From the NCBI GenBank assembly GCA_025266875.1, contig JALLLT010000010.1, forward strand, positions 186,001 through 250,000: 64,000 nt of DNA. Direction: 5' to 3'. Both the position numbers and the translations under genes were made by a program. Position 1 is the stretch's first letter. Every line of letters starts with the position of its first letter. Of this stretch, positions 33,713-44,523 are shown piece by piece. This stretch comes from Fennellomyces sp. T-0311. Lineage: Eukaryota > Mucoromycota > Mucoromycetes > Mucorales > Lichtheimiaceae. A model generated the notes under the pieces. It saw nothing but the letters and a program-made list of their open reading frames with translations. It was not told where the DNA came from and did not search any database.

Positions 33713-36389
33713 TTATTTCTCAACTTTGTATAATATTGTCATCCTTGTACATTATTTTTTCTATGCTCATAAAAGATCAACCTCAGTATTATATTTTGGA
33801 GTAACTAACACACCCTACAGCGGTTCAATTATAGAGTTTAACCAGGAGTAGCATGCTTGTCGCCCAAATACGAATATTCTTACTAGTTTAGTGTCAGTAT
33901 GGGGTACACTGCAGTACACATGTTAATTATGGTAGTGATCAATTGCCTTGATTGTAGACGATAAATAGCTTTTATCACCCCACAGAGCAAAGAATTTTTA
34001 GTTTTACTTTTAGTGTGCTACTTGAACCCTCCACACCCACAAAGGTTTAGCTAGTTGGAAAAATGTACATCGAATAGAATGGGAACCTTTAACATCTTCA
34101 TTCGTGGCATTTTTCCCCGTAAGTATCGATAAAGGCGTCCTCGTGCTTGCTGATGCTTGCAATTTGGCTTGAATTGCTGAGTCTGAAACGAATAATCATG
34201 GTCACTGCTAGTCTATCGCGGTGGCTTGCTTCTCATACATTTTCTCCCCCACATCATATGCACTAATGCACTGATGCCAATTTATTGTATTAAAAATGCA
34301 CGATACTAAAGCCATAAAAGATATCCTATCGAAATCAACCGCTTGATAGGCATAAGTTTGAGATACTTTCGCAGCTCTTAGTAATGCTTTAGCATCTCAA
34401 ACAATATGCTGTGATTTGTAGCAGTTGATATTTCTTAAAAGGACTCGGAACTTCCCGCTTACATAAAATATTTTTGGCCTAAAGCGAACATCGAATATAT
34501 GGATCTATTTATGAGAGCTATACTTCTGATCGTTACAAAACGAAACCTTGGTGTCGAATTTGAGTAATATGTATTCGATTTTCATCTACCAGCTTGAGCT
34601 TGCATCTTACATACATTAAAATGTCTTCGGTAATAAACGAGAGGTTATTTTTCATCAAAAGCACAGAATGCCGTTAATGGAATTTGTACTTCTTCTGAAA
34701 GCGATTGTAATACACATGGACAGCACGTTTATGGACAGGTTTTGTCACGTGTATCTCTCTTTGGCTGCATGCGTGTACGTATCTGGGAAAATCGACAGGT
34801 GCTTAACTTTTTGAGCGTATACGTATCGCGTTCGCCTGGGATTGATGGGAGAATGGTCTTTAGTTTGTTAGTCCGTCAAAAGAACGCTTCAGCAACTTAA
34901 AGTTGCGCTTACGACGTCGATAGCTGTTGCTATTTGCATTCACAGTCCTATTTCCTAGCGTTCGATGGGTGGGGTAAAAGAGGGAGCATCAGATCGGTTA
35001 CGAAAAAGTTAAGGTACGTATCCATGAAGCATGAAGAGTACAATTTACTCAGCCAGCGTAACGCGACGTATACAAGTAGGCTAAGCGATCCCAACGATAT
35101 AAGCCAAAACGAATTTTCTTGTGGAACATATATATTTTTACCACGCACCATGCATGAGTGACAGGTGCGAACATGAAGTAAACCAAAAAAAAGAACACAA
35201 GATTTATCGGATATCGGCAAACATATGGCATAGAGAAATTATCCATTCGGTTGGTCCGGATTCCATGTTTTTAGCTATTTCCGTTGTACCTTATGGTCTT
35301 TGAGGGGCCGATCCATCGAGGATTTGTTTAGAGACTTTCATATGGGTGTGTGGCAAAGATTGTATCATTTGCAAAATACATTGCCGGTCAACAGGTATTG
35401 CTGATTCCGCCGCCCCTCCCCCTAAACCCCATCAAGGTAACCCATTTTACTGTGGTAAGAAATGACTATTGCTTATTCGGCCTTGTTAGATATAACAGAG
35501 ATTTTGTTAGGGAACCATCCTACAAAAGCTAGCTCAAATCTTGATGAAAGCATCTTTGTACAGCCCTCACTGTCACCATGTACAACGCCATGGTATCATG
35601 TCGGGGCGACAGTTCCATAGCAACCTGACGAATTCCACTGACTGAGCGTGTATGACATATATTTATAATACATTTCTATCACAGCGAAATAGATGTGAAT
35701 TGGATATTGCTCATTATATAAGGCTATATAAACTGAATGAGCCGGTATAATACGGTTTGAGTTGTGTACTACCCGAGCTTGATAAAAGACAATGGTTCTT
35801 GGTTGTGTAAAATCGAAGCAGCATGAAGATACACTGGAGCAGAAGATTCTCATCTTCAAAAGCGGATTTCCCATTGTTTTAAAAAAATACTGCTGTGTTT
35901 ATTCCCAGGAGACCTCGCGGAAGAGGAATTTTCCGGGCTGTTCGACAGCTGATCTATGCTCTAAAATGAAATAAAAAACATCTGCTGTTGGTTTTTGAAA
36001 ACGCCAAGTATGGCGATTGGGCCTTAGCAACATGCCCCTTATCCTAAACGATGGCAATTACCATGACTTTGGGGGAGAGCATTAAAAGGGGAAAGTAGCG
36101 TGACGCAGCGCAAGAAAACCTTGGAGGCAGCGTACGGCCAAAGCGTTTCTTGGGTATGTCAAAGGGGCATATGAAAGGGATGGGCGACGAAAATAGATTT
36201 TGTGGGGTCTGGCAAATGGCAGCAGTACGTTTAACCGGAATCGGTTTTTCTGAGAAATAGCTTTAGTAAGCGTCTGTCTACATACAGTTTTTGTCATAGT
36301 CTCACGAAAGTTCCCCAGACTCCATTCACTCTTTTCAATCTCTCTCCGCATTTCGCCCTCTATTGCATGCTGCATTCCCCTCCACTCCA
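33713..36389. other. Intergenic region, no gene seen
   Basis: About 2.7 kb of AT-rich sequence. Short frames on both strands near 34930-35300 and 35596-35974 have no family similarity or partner exons. The promoter of the acyl-CoA-binding gene presumably lies in the last few hundred bases. Confidence 0.5.
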
Positions 36390-37672
36390 ATGACCTCTTC
36401 GACTGCATCGTACACAACACAAATACGCTTTGCACGGGCGCTCAGCGTCGTGCGGGCCTTGCCTGATCGCGGGGCACTCCAGCCGACTGCAGCCGAGAAG
36501 CTCAACATGTACGGTTTGTACAAACAGGCGATCCAAGGCGATTGCAACATTTCACGACCATCTTCAAAACAAGTGGGCCGCTATGCCAAATGGTATTAAT
36601 TCCGCTGAAATAGCCATTGTTTACCAGTATTAAATATACCGCCTAAAATTAGGAAAGCATGGGATCGCCGCCGAGGACTGAGTCCCGTGGAAGCCCAGAA
36701 GCTCTATGTCAATGCCCTCATCGAACTCTTGGTCGAGGTAAGAATAACAACATCAGTGCGCGCTAGTTTGTTTACTAACGTCACATGCAGTTTATTCATC
36801 GTTATCCGGACCACGAACAAGCACCTTCGCTTTCAGAATCCCTCCATTACATCGAACTCAGCGACAGCAACGACGACGACGACGCTGAGGCGTTTGTTGA
36901 CGCGTGGGATCCGGATGAAGCTGAGAAAGAAGAATACTACTTGGCCCATCTTGGCCCACATCAATTAGACGAACGACAGCTGGATCTGTCGCCGCCTGAG
37001 CAACGTTACCGTGGCAACGACACCCCATCCTTAGCAACCTTTAACTCCAGCATGAATAACAGTACACTCCCTGAAACACCCGAACTCTCACCACATTATT
37101 CCCACCAAAAATACTGGCATCGCAACACTAGCAAGTACGCACGACCAATCGACTTTCTCGCACACGGCGCTAACAGCAGTGTCGCCTCCGACACCGACAC
37201 GGTGGATCGCGAAGTTGCCGCAGCAACTGCATCGCTGGCCCTGGCATCGCCTAATTACCACCCGTATACCGGCTCAACCGTACGCAAAGCCTCAACAGAG
37301 CAGCCCAGAGTCAATGGCATCATGACGATGGAAAAGAGCGACAAGGCCAAGAGCGGCGCTGTATCCGAGCGAGCGCTGGAGAGTCTACAGACCGAGGTTA
37401 CAGCATTATCGGAACAAATAGACAGACTGCGGCGCGGAATGGTCGAGCGAGAAGAGCGTCAGCGACTGATGCGGTGGTCATGGATACGGCTGATCAAATC
37501 CATTGCAAAACACACAGTTATCAACTCACTTGTGCTGCTGCTGGTGTTTATGGTCTTGTGGCGCAGAAAGTCACCTGTGGCGCTCGCGATTGTCAGCTAC
37601 ATCGGTCCCCAAATCCAAGAAATCATGCGCTACATCCTGCGACGGATTGTTTTTTGGAAAGTGACGGTGTAA
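36390..37672 (+). CDS. Tail-anchored acyl-CoA-binding domain protein (ACBD5-like)
   Basis: Three exons, 36390-36592, 36653-36737 and 36791-37672, encode 389 residues. The ACB domain occupies about 7-95 (QIRFARALSVVRALPDRGAL; LNMYGLYKQAIQGDC; WKAWDRRRGLSPVEAQKLYV), with the YKQA and KAWD ligand-binding motifs intact. An acidic low-complexity linker and a coiled coil (LESLQTEVTALSEQIDRLRR) follow. The C-terminus carries a hydrophobic anchor (INSLVLLLVFMVLW) and a second weaker segment. This is the layout of ACBD5/ACBD4-type proteins that bind long-chain acyl-CoA at the peroxisome or ER surface. The location is inferred. Confidence 0.9.
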
Positions 37673-37824
37673 AAAAACGTGTGAACTATCCTCGCTTTCT
37701 TTTTCCTTCTTCCTTATACATTCCAACAAAGAGTCATACCCAACAAACTAACGTTATAAAAAATAAACCGAACGCGTATCTGCATTATATCACGAGTCAG
37801 TAAACTTTTATTTCGTTTCCCTTC

Positions 37825-39908
37825 ATGATTCCCCTGCAGCCGAACGTCAGCGGTCATAGGAACGGCAGTGATAGGAGCATTGGCGGACGTTATATAAATC
37901 TTTTAGCTCTCGGTACACTCTTGTTTTTCGTAACAGCGACCTTTCTTCTCTGCTTCGATAAAAACGGCTTCGATTGCTTCTGCTCGCCTTTCGCATCTCG
38001 CCCGCCAGAGTCCAGCATGCCCGAAGACTGTCCATCCAACTATGCAAAGTAAATTTCCGTTGAGCCGCCTTGTATCCCCAAACACTCAAGTGTAAACAAC
38101 ATAGTTACGCCCAAGAGTTTCACGAGCCCGGCAGTGGGGGACCATTGAATCTCCCTTTTCAACGACCCGTTGAGGCATGCCGGCGCTTCACCAGTAACGT
38201 CATTAACTCGGCCATAGAAAGTCTTTCATCCAAGGTTCAATTCACCAGAAACAAGGTTTCAAACGAGATCATTAAAAAAGCTTATGCGCATATAGATTGC
38301 AGATGTTGACCTTGCCCGACTGTTTACAAACGCATATCCCAATACGCTCGATACCACCATCCAATCCACTTCATGCATCAATTCTACAGAATGCAGCCCT
38401 CTCTCGTTCGTTATCACAGGCGATATCCACGCTATGTGGCTCCGCGACTCAGCCAACCAACTCTTGCCCTACATTGATTACGTCAACCAGGACCTCAGCC
38501 TCAAGCGACTCTTTCTCGGCCTGATCTATATGCAGGCCAGTTTTATTAAGATGGATCCTTACGCAAATGCATTTAACGAACCACGGTCCATGGCAAGCAC
38601 AGAATTCGTCGACATCGATCGTGCTTATAGTGAGCAAGGTCAGTGGAAGGGCAAGTTTGTGTACAAAACTTCGGTTAAGAAGGCAATATTACAGTTTGGG
38701 AGCGAAAATGGGAAATCGATTCGTTGGCGTCTTTCCTTGGATTTTCGTACCAGTACTGGAACGCCACTGGAGACTCATCCTTTGTTCAGTCGACCGATTG
38801 GATGGATGCAGTTGACGCGGTCTTGCAAACGATTCGTGATCAACAAGAGCCAACTTTTGATGATGCAGGTGATGAGAAAAGTCTCCGGCTTAGCAAGTGT
38901 TTGTTAAACAGCGCTTTGTATTCGTACTTATTAGGGCATCCGATGGACATACATTACAGATTTGAAAGAAACCCCGAACACCCTAATGAAGTGCAATTTT
39001 TGTATGGCATGGGCAATCCAGTCAGACGCACAGGCCTGGTCAAATGTCTGTTTCGACCCTCGGATGATGCCACAGTTTACCCCTTTTTCATCCCTGGAAA
39101 TGCCATGATGTCGGTAGAGCTGGATCGCGTATCACAACTTTTGCACCATGCAGCCAACAACGATCCTCGTCTGATGCGCATGAAAAATGATACGGCAAAC
39201 TTGTCAAAGGAGATCCGCGACGCCATATACAAGTACGCTATTGTCGATTTTCCAGGATATGACAAGGTGTTTGCATGTAAACTCTTTTCTAGGCTGTATC
39301 ATATTTTTTTTTTGATAGACTCACATGGCAGTACAATAGATGAGGTGGACGGATATGGATCTCGACTGATAATGGATGATGCCAATGTTCCGTCGTTGCT
39401 GTCGCTCAGCATGCTTGGATTTGTCGATCAAAACGACCCCGTATACCAAAACACTCGGAGGTTGGTCCTTTCTCATGATAACCCATACTATTTTTCGGGC
39501 CCACGTGCTGGTGGGTTAAGCGGTATCGGAGGGCCTCACGTCGGCTTGAACTATGCCTGGCCCATGTCACAGATTGTTAGGGTAAGGCTATTTGTATATA
39601 TCCAGGCCCAGCATTAATATGCCGTGTAGATATTGTCATCATCCGACGACGATGAGATCGTGGAGGCACTAGACATTATTGTCAGATCTACTGATGGAAC
39701 GGGGTTGGTGCATGAGTCAGTGAATGTGTTTGACAACGGTAAGAGTTGTTGTGAACACAAAGCAAGCAAACTGATCACCTGTCCAATAGATGGCATGAAG
39801 TATACCCGCCCTTGGTTTGCATGGGTCAATGGATTATTTGGGCAAGCAATCTTGAAGTTGGCAAAAGAAAGACCTCATCTGTTGTTTGAGCGACGTTACG
39901 CAGATTAA
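37825..39908 (+). CDS. Glycoside hydrolase family 125 (exo-alpha-1,6-mannosidase type)
   Basis: Eight exons: 37825-38048, 38105-38234, 38296-38638, 38695-38868, 38935-39276, 39319-39581, 39630-39738 and 39790-39908, giving 567 residues. The N-terminus carries one signal-anchor helix (LLALGTLLFFVTATFLLCF), suggesting a type II membrane or secretory-route protein. Family motifs are in order: DVDLARLFTNAYPNTLDTT, VITGDIHAMWLRDSANQL, DPYANAFN, WERKWEIDSLASFLGFSYQY, FRPSDDATVYPFFIPGN, MDDANVPSLLSL and NPYYFSGP. GH125 enzymes trim alpha-1,6-linked mannose. The intron at 38235-38295 uses a GTTCAA donor, accepted because it restores the family sequence. The introns at 38235 and 38869 are the least certain. 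Confidence 0.92.
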
Positions 39909-39994
39909 GAAGTAGATCATGAGCATTTAATTAGGCTTAAGTAAGAAAAAGAGTTAAAAATGTACAGTGCTTTAAAAGAAAATATACAACGTTT

Positions 39995-40850
39995 TCAACG
40001 GGCAGGTCCGAGACGTAATGATGGAGGCATTCCTAATGCGTTTGGTGATACATGGTTTGGGCGGGGACGTCGGCCCGTTGGACGATGCTTTGGCTTTTTC
40101 GCAGGGCCGGGATGGTGCCGACGCTTGATGGACGGGACTTTCGGTGGTGGTTTATTGATGTTTTGTAGTTGTTGGCGTCGCATCGCTTGTCGTAATGCCA
40201 ACGAACTCCAATGAGCTGGGGGTGGTGGTGGGGGCCCGACATTTCTTTGCACTCGCTGTTGCGGTTTTCGATAATCCCCCGGTTGTTGATCATGATGCTG
40301 TGGTGGCGTCGAGGGCGAAACAGGAATTGTCACGTCATCGATCAATAGTCCGTTTACTCGTGCAGTAATATCGCGCAACTGCTGTGCTAAAAGTTCGTCA
40401 TCAGGCTACGATTCCGTCGTGAGTTAAACGAAATTTAGGATTTTTTTTGTTACTCCTTACATGCACGGTCATCCGAGGTTGATCTCCACCTATATGTCCC
40501 ATATGCTACGGGAAAAAATGAGTGTGATGGGAATGAAGGCTTTGGATGGTTCCACTTACTTGAAAGTTTGCAGGTCTTCCGATGATGCTTTTCGTGATCT
40601 TCTTGTACTTTGCGTTCCGTTTGACTGAAATGCTTTTGACGTTATGCTTTTTGCCTTTTTTCTTTTTCTTTTTTGCTTTTTGATCGTCATCGTCGCGCTG
40701 TAATAGCACCGGGAGTAATGCTCGCTTTTTCGCGCTATCTGGTTTGGTGGTATTCTCACATCCAACTGTGGATCCACGATGTCGACCATAATTTTGGGTA
40801 TTATCAAGCCCTTGTTTGGATGGCGTTGCTTTGGAGACTGTGCTACCCAT
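39995..40850 (-). CDS. CRIB-domain protein, candidate N-myristoylated Cdc42/Rac effector
   Basis: Three exons, 40560-40850, 40461-40505 and 39995-40405, encode 248 residues. The CRIB motif spans exons 1-2 and fits I-X2-P-X2-F-X-H-X2-H-X-G exactly (IGRPANFQHMGHIGG). The N-terminus MGSTVSK fits the N-myristoylation pattern (Gly2, Ser6, Lys7), and a polylysine tract at about 50-70 could help membrane contact. The C-terminal half is Pro/Arg-rich (PPPPPPAHWSS, KPPPKVPSIKRRHHPGPAKK). It is small, as in yeast Gic-type or mammalian CDC42SE-type effectors, with no kinase domain. Its stop lies 86 bp from the convergent GH125 stop. Effector function is inferred from the CRIB motif. Confidence 0.82.
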
Positions 40851-41074
40851 AGCCACAAATTAAAGTTGAGAGACAAAAGAGAAAAAGAGAGACGTAAAGT
40901 GGGAACAGCCTTTCAAAATGAATGAATTCAATGGCTTTCCCCTTTTGAGTAGCATTGAAAACAGATATCTGTTTTAGGTAACTGCACAGACGCCACAGCT
41001 ATACGCACGAACAATCTCGCATGCTCTCGTTTTTGTTGTCGTCAAAGATATAATTATTCAGTACAAAACTATAA

Positions 41075-43412
41075 CTACTTGCGGCCGATAATTTTGAGAG
41101 TACCGTTAGGCAGCATCTCGCCCAACACGGAAGTCATGAACCAGCCATCTGTATCCATGACAGTCTCTGTAGCTTCTGGATCGTTCCAGTATCCAGCAAA
41201 CACATTGTTTCCGCGCACCCACACTTCGCCTCGGGGGTTGGGTACATCGTTGCTCGATAATCCCAAATCCGGCACATCTTCCAACTTGACTTCGTTACAC
41301 GGTAATGGTGCACCGCATGATGCAGGATCAGCAGCATAATCGTAGAACATCGAAAGTGTCATTGTACTGCATGTCTCCCGCAGATTCAGTGCCTTGAGCA
41401 CTTGGGTTCCCAAAACAGCTCTGAAGAACGGAGCCAAAGAAGAATCGTCAAGTTCTACACATCCCTTATTAATATCCTGGGCACCGAAAGTATGATATCC
41501 GTATAATACCATTGTCGATCAACAGCAAGCGGATATTGCTACCAAAGGATTTTTGTCGAATATCTCTGAAAACAAGCATGTCGTACTTGCTATCTACGAC
41601 AAGACGACCGTCCTCAAAATATGCTTGCTTTCTGTCCATACCACGGCGGAACAGGAATGACTTGCCATAGCGAGTTTCAATGGTGTTCTTGACTTGAGCG
41701 AGGAAAGGTGCGCCGCTTTAATTTGCGCATTAGGCTTTCAATCTCTACAGCTTCCATAGACATTACCTTGCATAAATCGTAGGCTTTGCTTCCAACGCAC
41801 CAGACAATGTAGCGGATACATCCACCTTTACATCGCCATATCCAACCTCTTCGCCATAGGCAATGGATCCTCCAGTAACACAGAGAATACCTGCAAGCAC
41901 ATGGCCGAATACATTATCTATCATCCCAAAAAGGTGAATAAATCGTTTGATCATGCATCAATCATTATTACCAATGGGGAGATTATGCATCAAACGATCC
42001 TTCGAGGTGATCCTTTGCTGTGGAGGCATGACCGCCAAGTAACTCGCTATTAAATTCGTATGCTTAGTGCGATATTCCCATCATTGGCCCGCGTTACTTA
42101 CCAATAACTGAGACCATATTCTAACCAATTACTGTTATTAATACCTGAAATTCAAATCTTAGCATTGCCATACCTTATGAGTCAGCACAGCACCAGCCTT
42201 GACATTCTCGTGCTAATGATATCATTAGTTACGGCTAATCTCCTTTGCGGCTTCCAAACTCACACTATCTAAGGGATCCAGATGTGTTAGGAAACATCGC
42301 GAATTTCACTCTCACAAATACTTACCATTTCTGTTTTCTGTGTAGTAGATACTGGCAATGTTGGTATTTTCTACGCTAGATATCAGCTATCCACAAACTT
42401 TTGCGAAAATTAAAATAACCTACGCGGCTGGCTCTGTTCAATAGGGTCCTGGGAACCTTTGGCTTCGACATCCTTAAGACTGATCAGCTGGATGCCTGCT
42501 TTTTCCGCATCTTGCTTGCTTGATGTGGTGACGTTCCCAATGACAATTAAGTAGCGTACACTCGTCTGAGCACCAATCAATACCGATAACGTGCGATCCA
42601 CAAGCCCTTCGTCGAGCAGCAACACGCTTAAACGTGACTTGGTGACAACGTGCAGAAGATGCGACGATGTCGATTCGGCAGAGATAGGCACGGTCACAAG
42701 GCCACCAGAATGACACCCTAATATATATCATGCGCTCAAGTTAAACTTACAATGCATTGAAAGAACCCCAAAAAAAGACATACCAATCTCAGTTGCCAAT
42801 GTATCTAACAGTCTGCGCGTTAGAGATATACTTCTGATAGCATAACGCTTGCTTTACCTGGCGAATTGATGGCGTACAGCCCGACGAATGAAGATTCGGT
42901 ATCAGATAACGGCTGAAGTCCTGCAGTGCCGACCAATCCCGAATAGATTTGCTTGGACTTTCGTTCGATGGCATCTAAACGGCACTGCCTGAGTACATGT
43001 GTCGCATAAGCACTTTACAAAATTACCGTAATTGAGCTATTAAATTAAATGTTATTATTCGGCCACGTTACAAAAAGTAATATGTCAAGAAGCTTACCCA
43101 GTTGAATGACTGGCCATCGCGTGCCCCTGCCAACACGTTCGACTTGTACTTTTCAAAAGCTGCCTGATAGAAGTCATGAAGAGTGCGGATAGTGCGATCG
43201 ACAGTTGAGAGCAAGGGCGCACCATTAGGGTACATTCGCGAGCGGTAAACGGCGCTGCTGCCCGGATAACGTACACGCGAGACATCCGATTGAGTGTTGA
43301 GTAGCAAAGGATGGATGTCGGGACCTCGCGAATTACGGACTGACAGCAAGGCTGCAGCACTGAAAATGGATGCCAGCAATGCGTAGCTGAGAGAGTCAAG
43401 TTCAAAGCTCAT
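41075..43412 (-). pseudogene. Decayed long-chain acyl-CoA synthetase (ACSL-type, AMP-binding)
   Basis: Segments follow the ACSL order: an N-terminal hydrophobic start (ALLASIFSAAALLSV), SSFVGLYAINSP, GCHSGGLVTVPISAESTSSH, SIAYGEEVGYGDVKVDVSAT with LEAKPTIYAR, GAPLPCNEVKLEDVPDLG and NPRGEVWVRGNNVFAGYW. The AMP-binding signature expected after IASIYYT is destroyed (TENRNG in place of TSGTTGXPKG), and the DNVVA-type region is full of stops. The usual GDIG near the end reads TSVLGE. The frame ends at KIIGRK, well before the normal C-terminal domain. Frameshifts separate the pieces, so the enzyme cannot be made. Confidence 0.8.
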
Positions 43413-43638
43413 TCTTTTCGATGGTAGGGCTTTTACTAGTAAAAAGAAAGAGAAAAGGCCAAATGCGGTATTTCCTCGTTACTACAAAAATGAATTAGGG
43501 CGGAATTCGGTTTTCAGCTGATTAGCCTTTCATGCCCCAAAGCAGAATTGCTGCTACACAACTGTAACTCCATGGTGATATATTTGCTGCTATCAAACTT
43601 TTATTGAAATTGCTCGAGCATTAATATGGCATCTACCC

Positions 43639-44523
43639 TTATTGGAAAGCAGCCTTGTTGGTCTCGAACCATTGACCCAGAGTTTCGGGAGCACGCCCGA
43701 GAAGCACGGAAAGTCCTGGAGTGACCTTGGGGTTAATATCAGGCTGCTGCAAAAGATCGTACGCTGTAGCATGCGGAAAGCCAGCTTGCGTGATAAACTG
43801 ATAGCTTTGCTCATCTGTGATTTGCTGGTAAGTGATTTCTCTACCCAGAGTGTGCGAAATAATGGCTGCACGTTCCTTGTTGGTTACGACATCTCCTGTC
43901 ATCTCGTAGACAGCATCCCCATGCTTTTCGATAGAGTCCAGAAGAATTCTAGCAGCAAGAACACCAATATCGTTTGTAGAGATCCATCCACGAGGTTCGT
44001 CTGGGTCAGGTGTCCCGAGGATAGTATTCAAGCTTTTGATACCATGGAGGTCAAACATTGCTTGGTTGGACATGAACTGACCAGGACGAAGAGCAACAAA
44101 CCTTCCCCGGTTTGGGATAGCAAGCACACCTTCTTCGGCTTTGCGACCTGTTTCGCCCATACGTGAAATTCTCCATGGAGCGGAAACTCTCAACCCGGAA
44201 ATGCAAACAATCTGCTTGACACCTGCCTCGTACGCCGCATCGGCAATAACCACTGAAATGCGATCGAGCTTGGAAAACGAGGAATCGTTGATAAGTAAAA
44301 ACAGCCGTGTGTGTCCGACAATGGATTTCTTGAAAGTTTCAATTTCAGAGTAGTCACCCTTCACAACTGTCAGCTTGTCGCTGCTGAACAGCTGTTGGAC
44401 CTTGTCAGGAGAACGTGCAAAGAGTGTAAGTGGAACATCGCTTGGTAGTAACGTCTTTACAAGACTTGTTCCAATGTTGCCTGTTCCACCAATGATAAAA
44501 ATGCGTTCTTGATCGTTAGTCAT
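43639..44523 (-). CDS. NmrA-family NAD(P)H-binding oxidoreductase / quinone-reductase-like
   Basis: An uninterrupted 294-residue frame begins at an ATG. The N-terminus has the Rossmann motif IIGGTGNIGTSLVKTL (GGTGXXG). It continues LTLFARSPDKVQQL, GDYSEIETFKKSI and LFLLINDSS, with VKQIVCISGLRVSAP in the position of the usual catalytic segment. It closes with RFVALRPGQFMSN, GWISTNDIGVLAARIL, YEMTGDVVTNKERAAIISHT and LGREITYQQI, typical of NmrA/QOR2-type atypical SDRs. It probably binds NADP(H); the substrate is not visible. It is intronless, unlike the NmrA-like gene at 13094-14201, and is not a close copy of it. Confidence 0.92.
   Translation of the reverse strand: MTNDQERIFIIGGTGNIGTSLVKTLLPSDVPLTLFARSPDKVQQLFSSDKLTVVKGDYSEIETFKKSIVGHTRLFLLINDSSFSKLDRISVVIADAAYEAGVKQIVCISGLRVSAPWRISRMGETGRKAEEGVLAIPNRGRFVALRPGQFMSNQAMFDLHGIKSLNTILGTPDPDEPRGWISTNDIGVLAARILLDSIEKHGDAVYEMTGDVVTNKERAAIISHTLGREITYQQITDEQSYQFITQAGFPHATAYDLLQQPDINPKVTPGLSVLLGRAPETLGQWFETNKAAFQ

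Noticed and set aside
35535..35630. TGATGA ... CTGA spacing, possible C/D-box small nucleolar RNA
   Set aside because: The C box lacks the leading purine and I see no terminal stem or guide complementarity.
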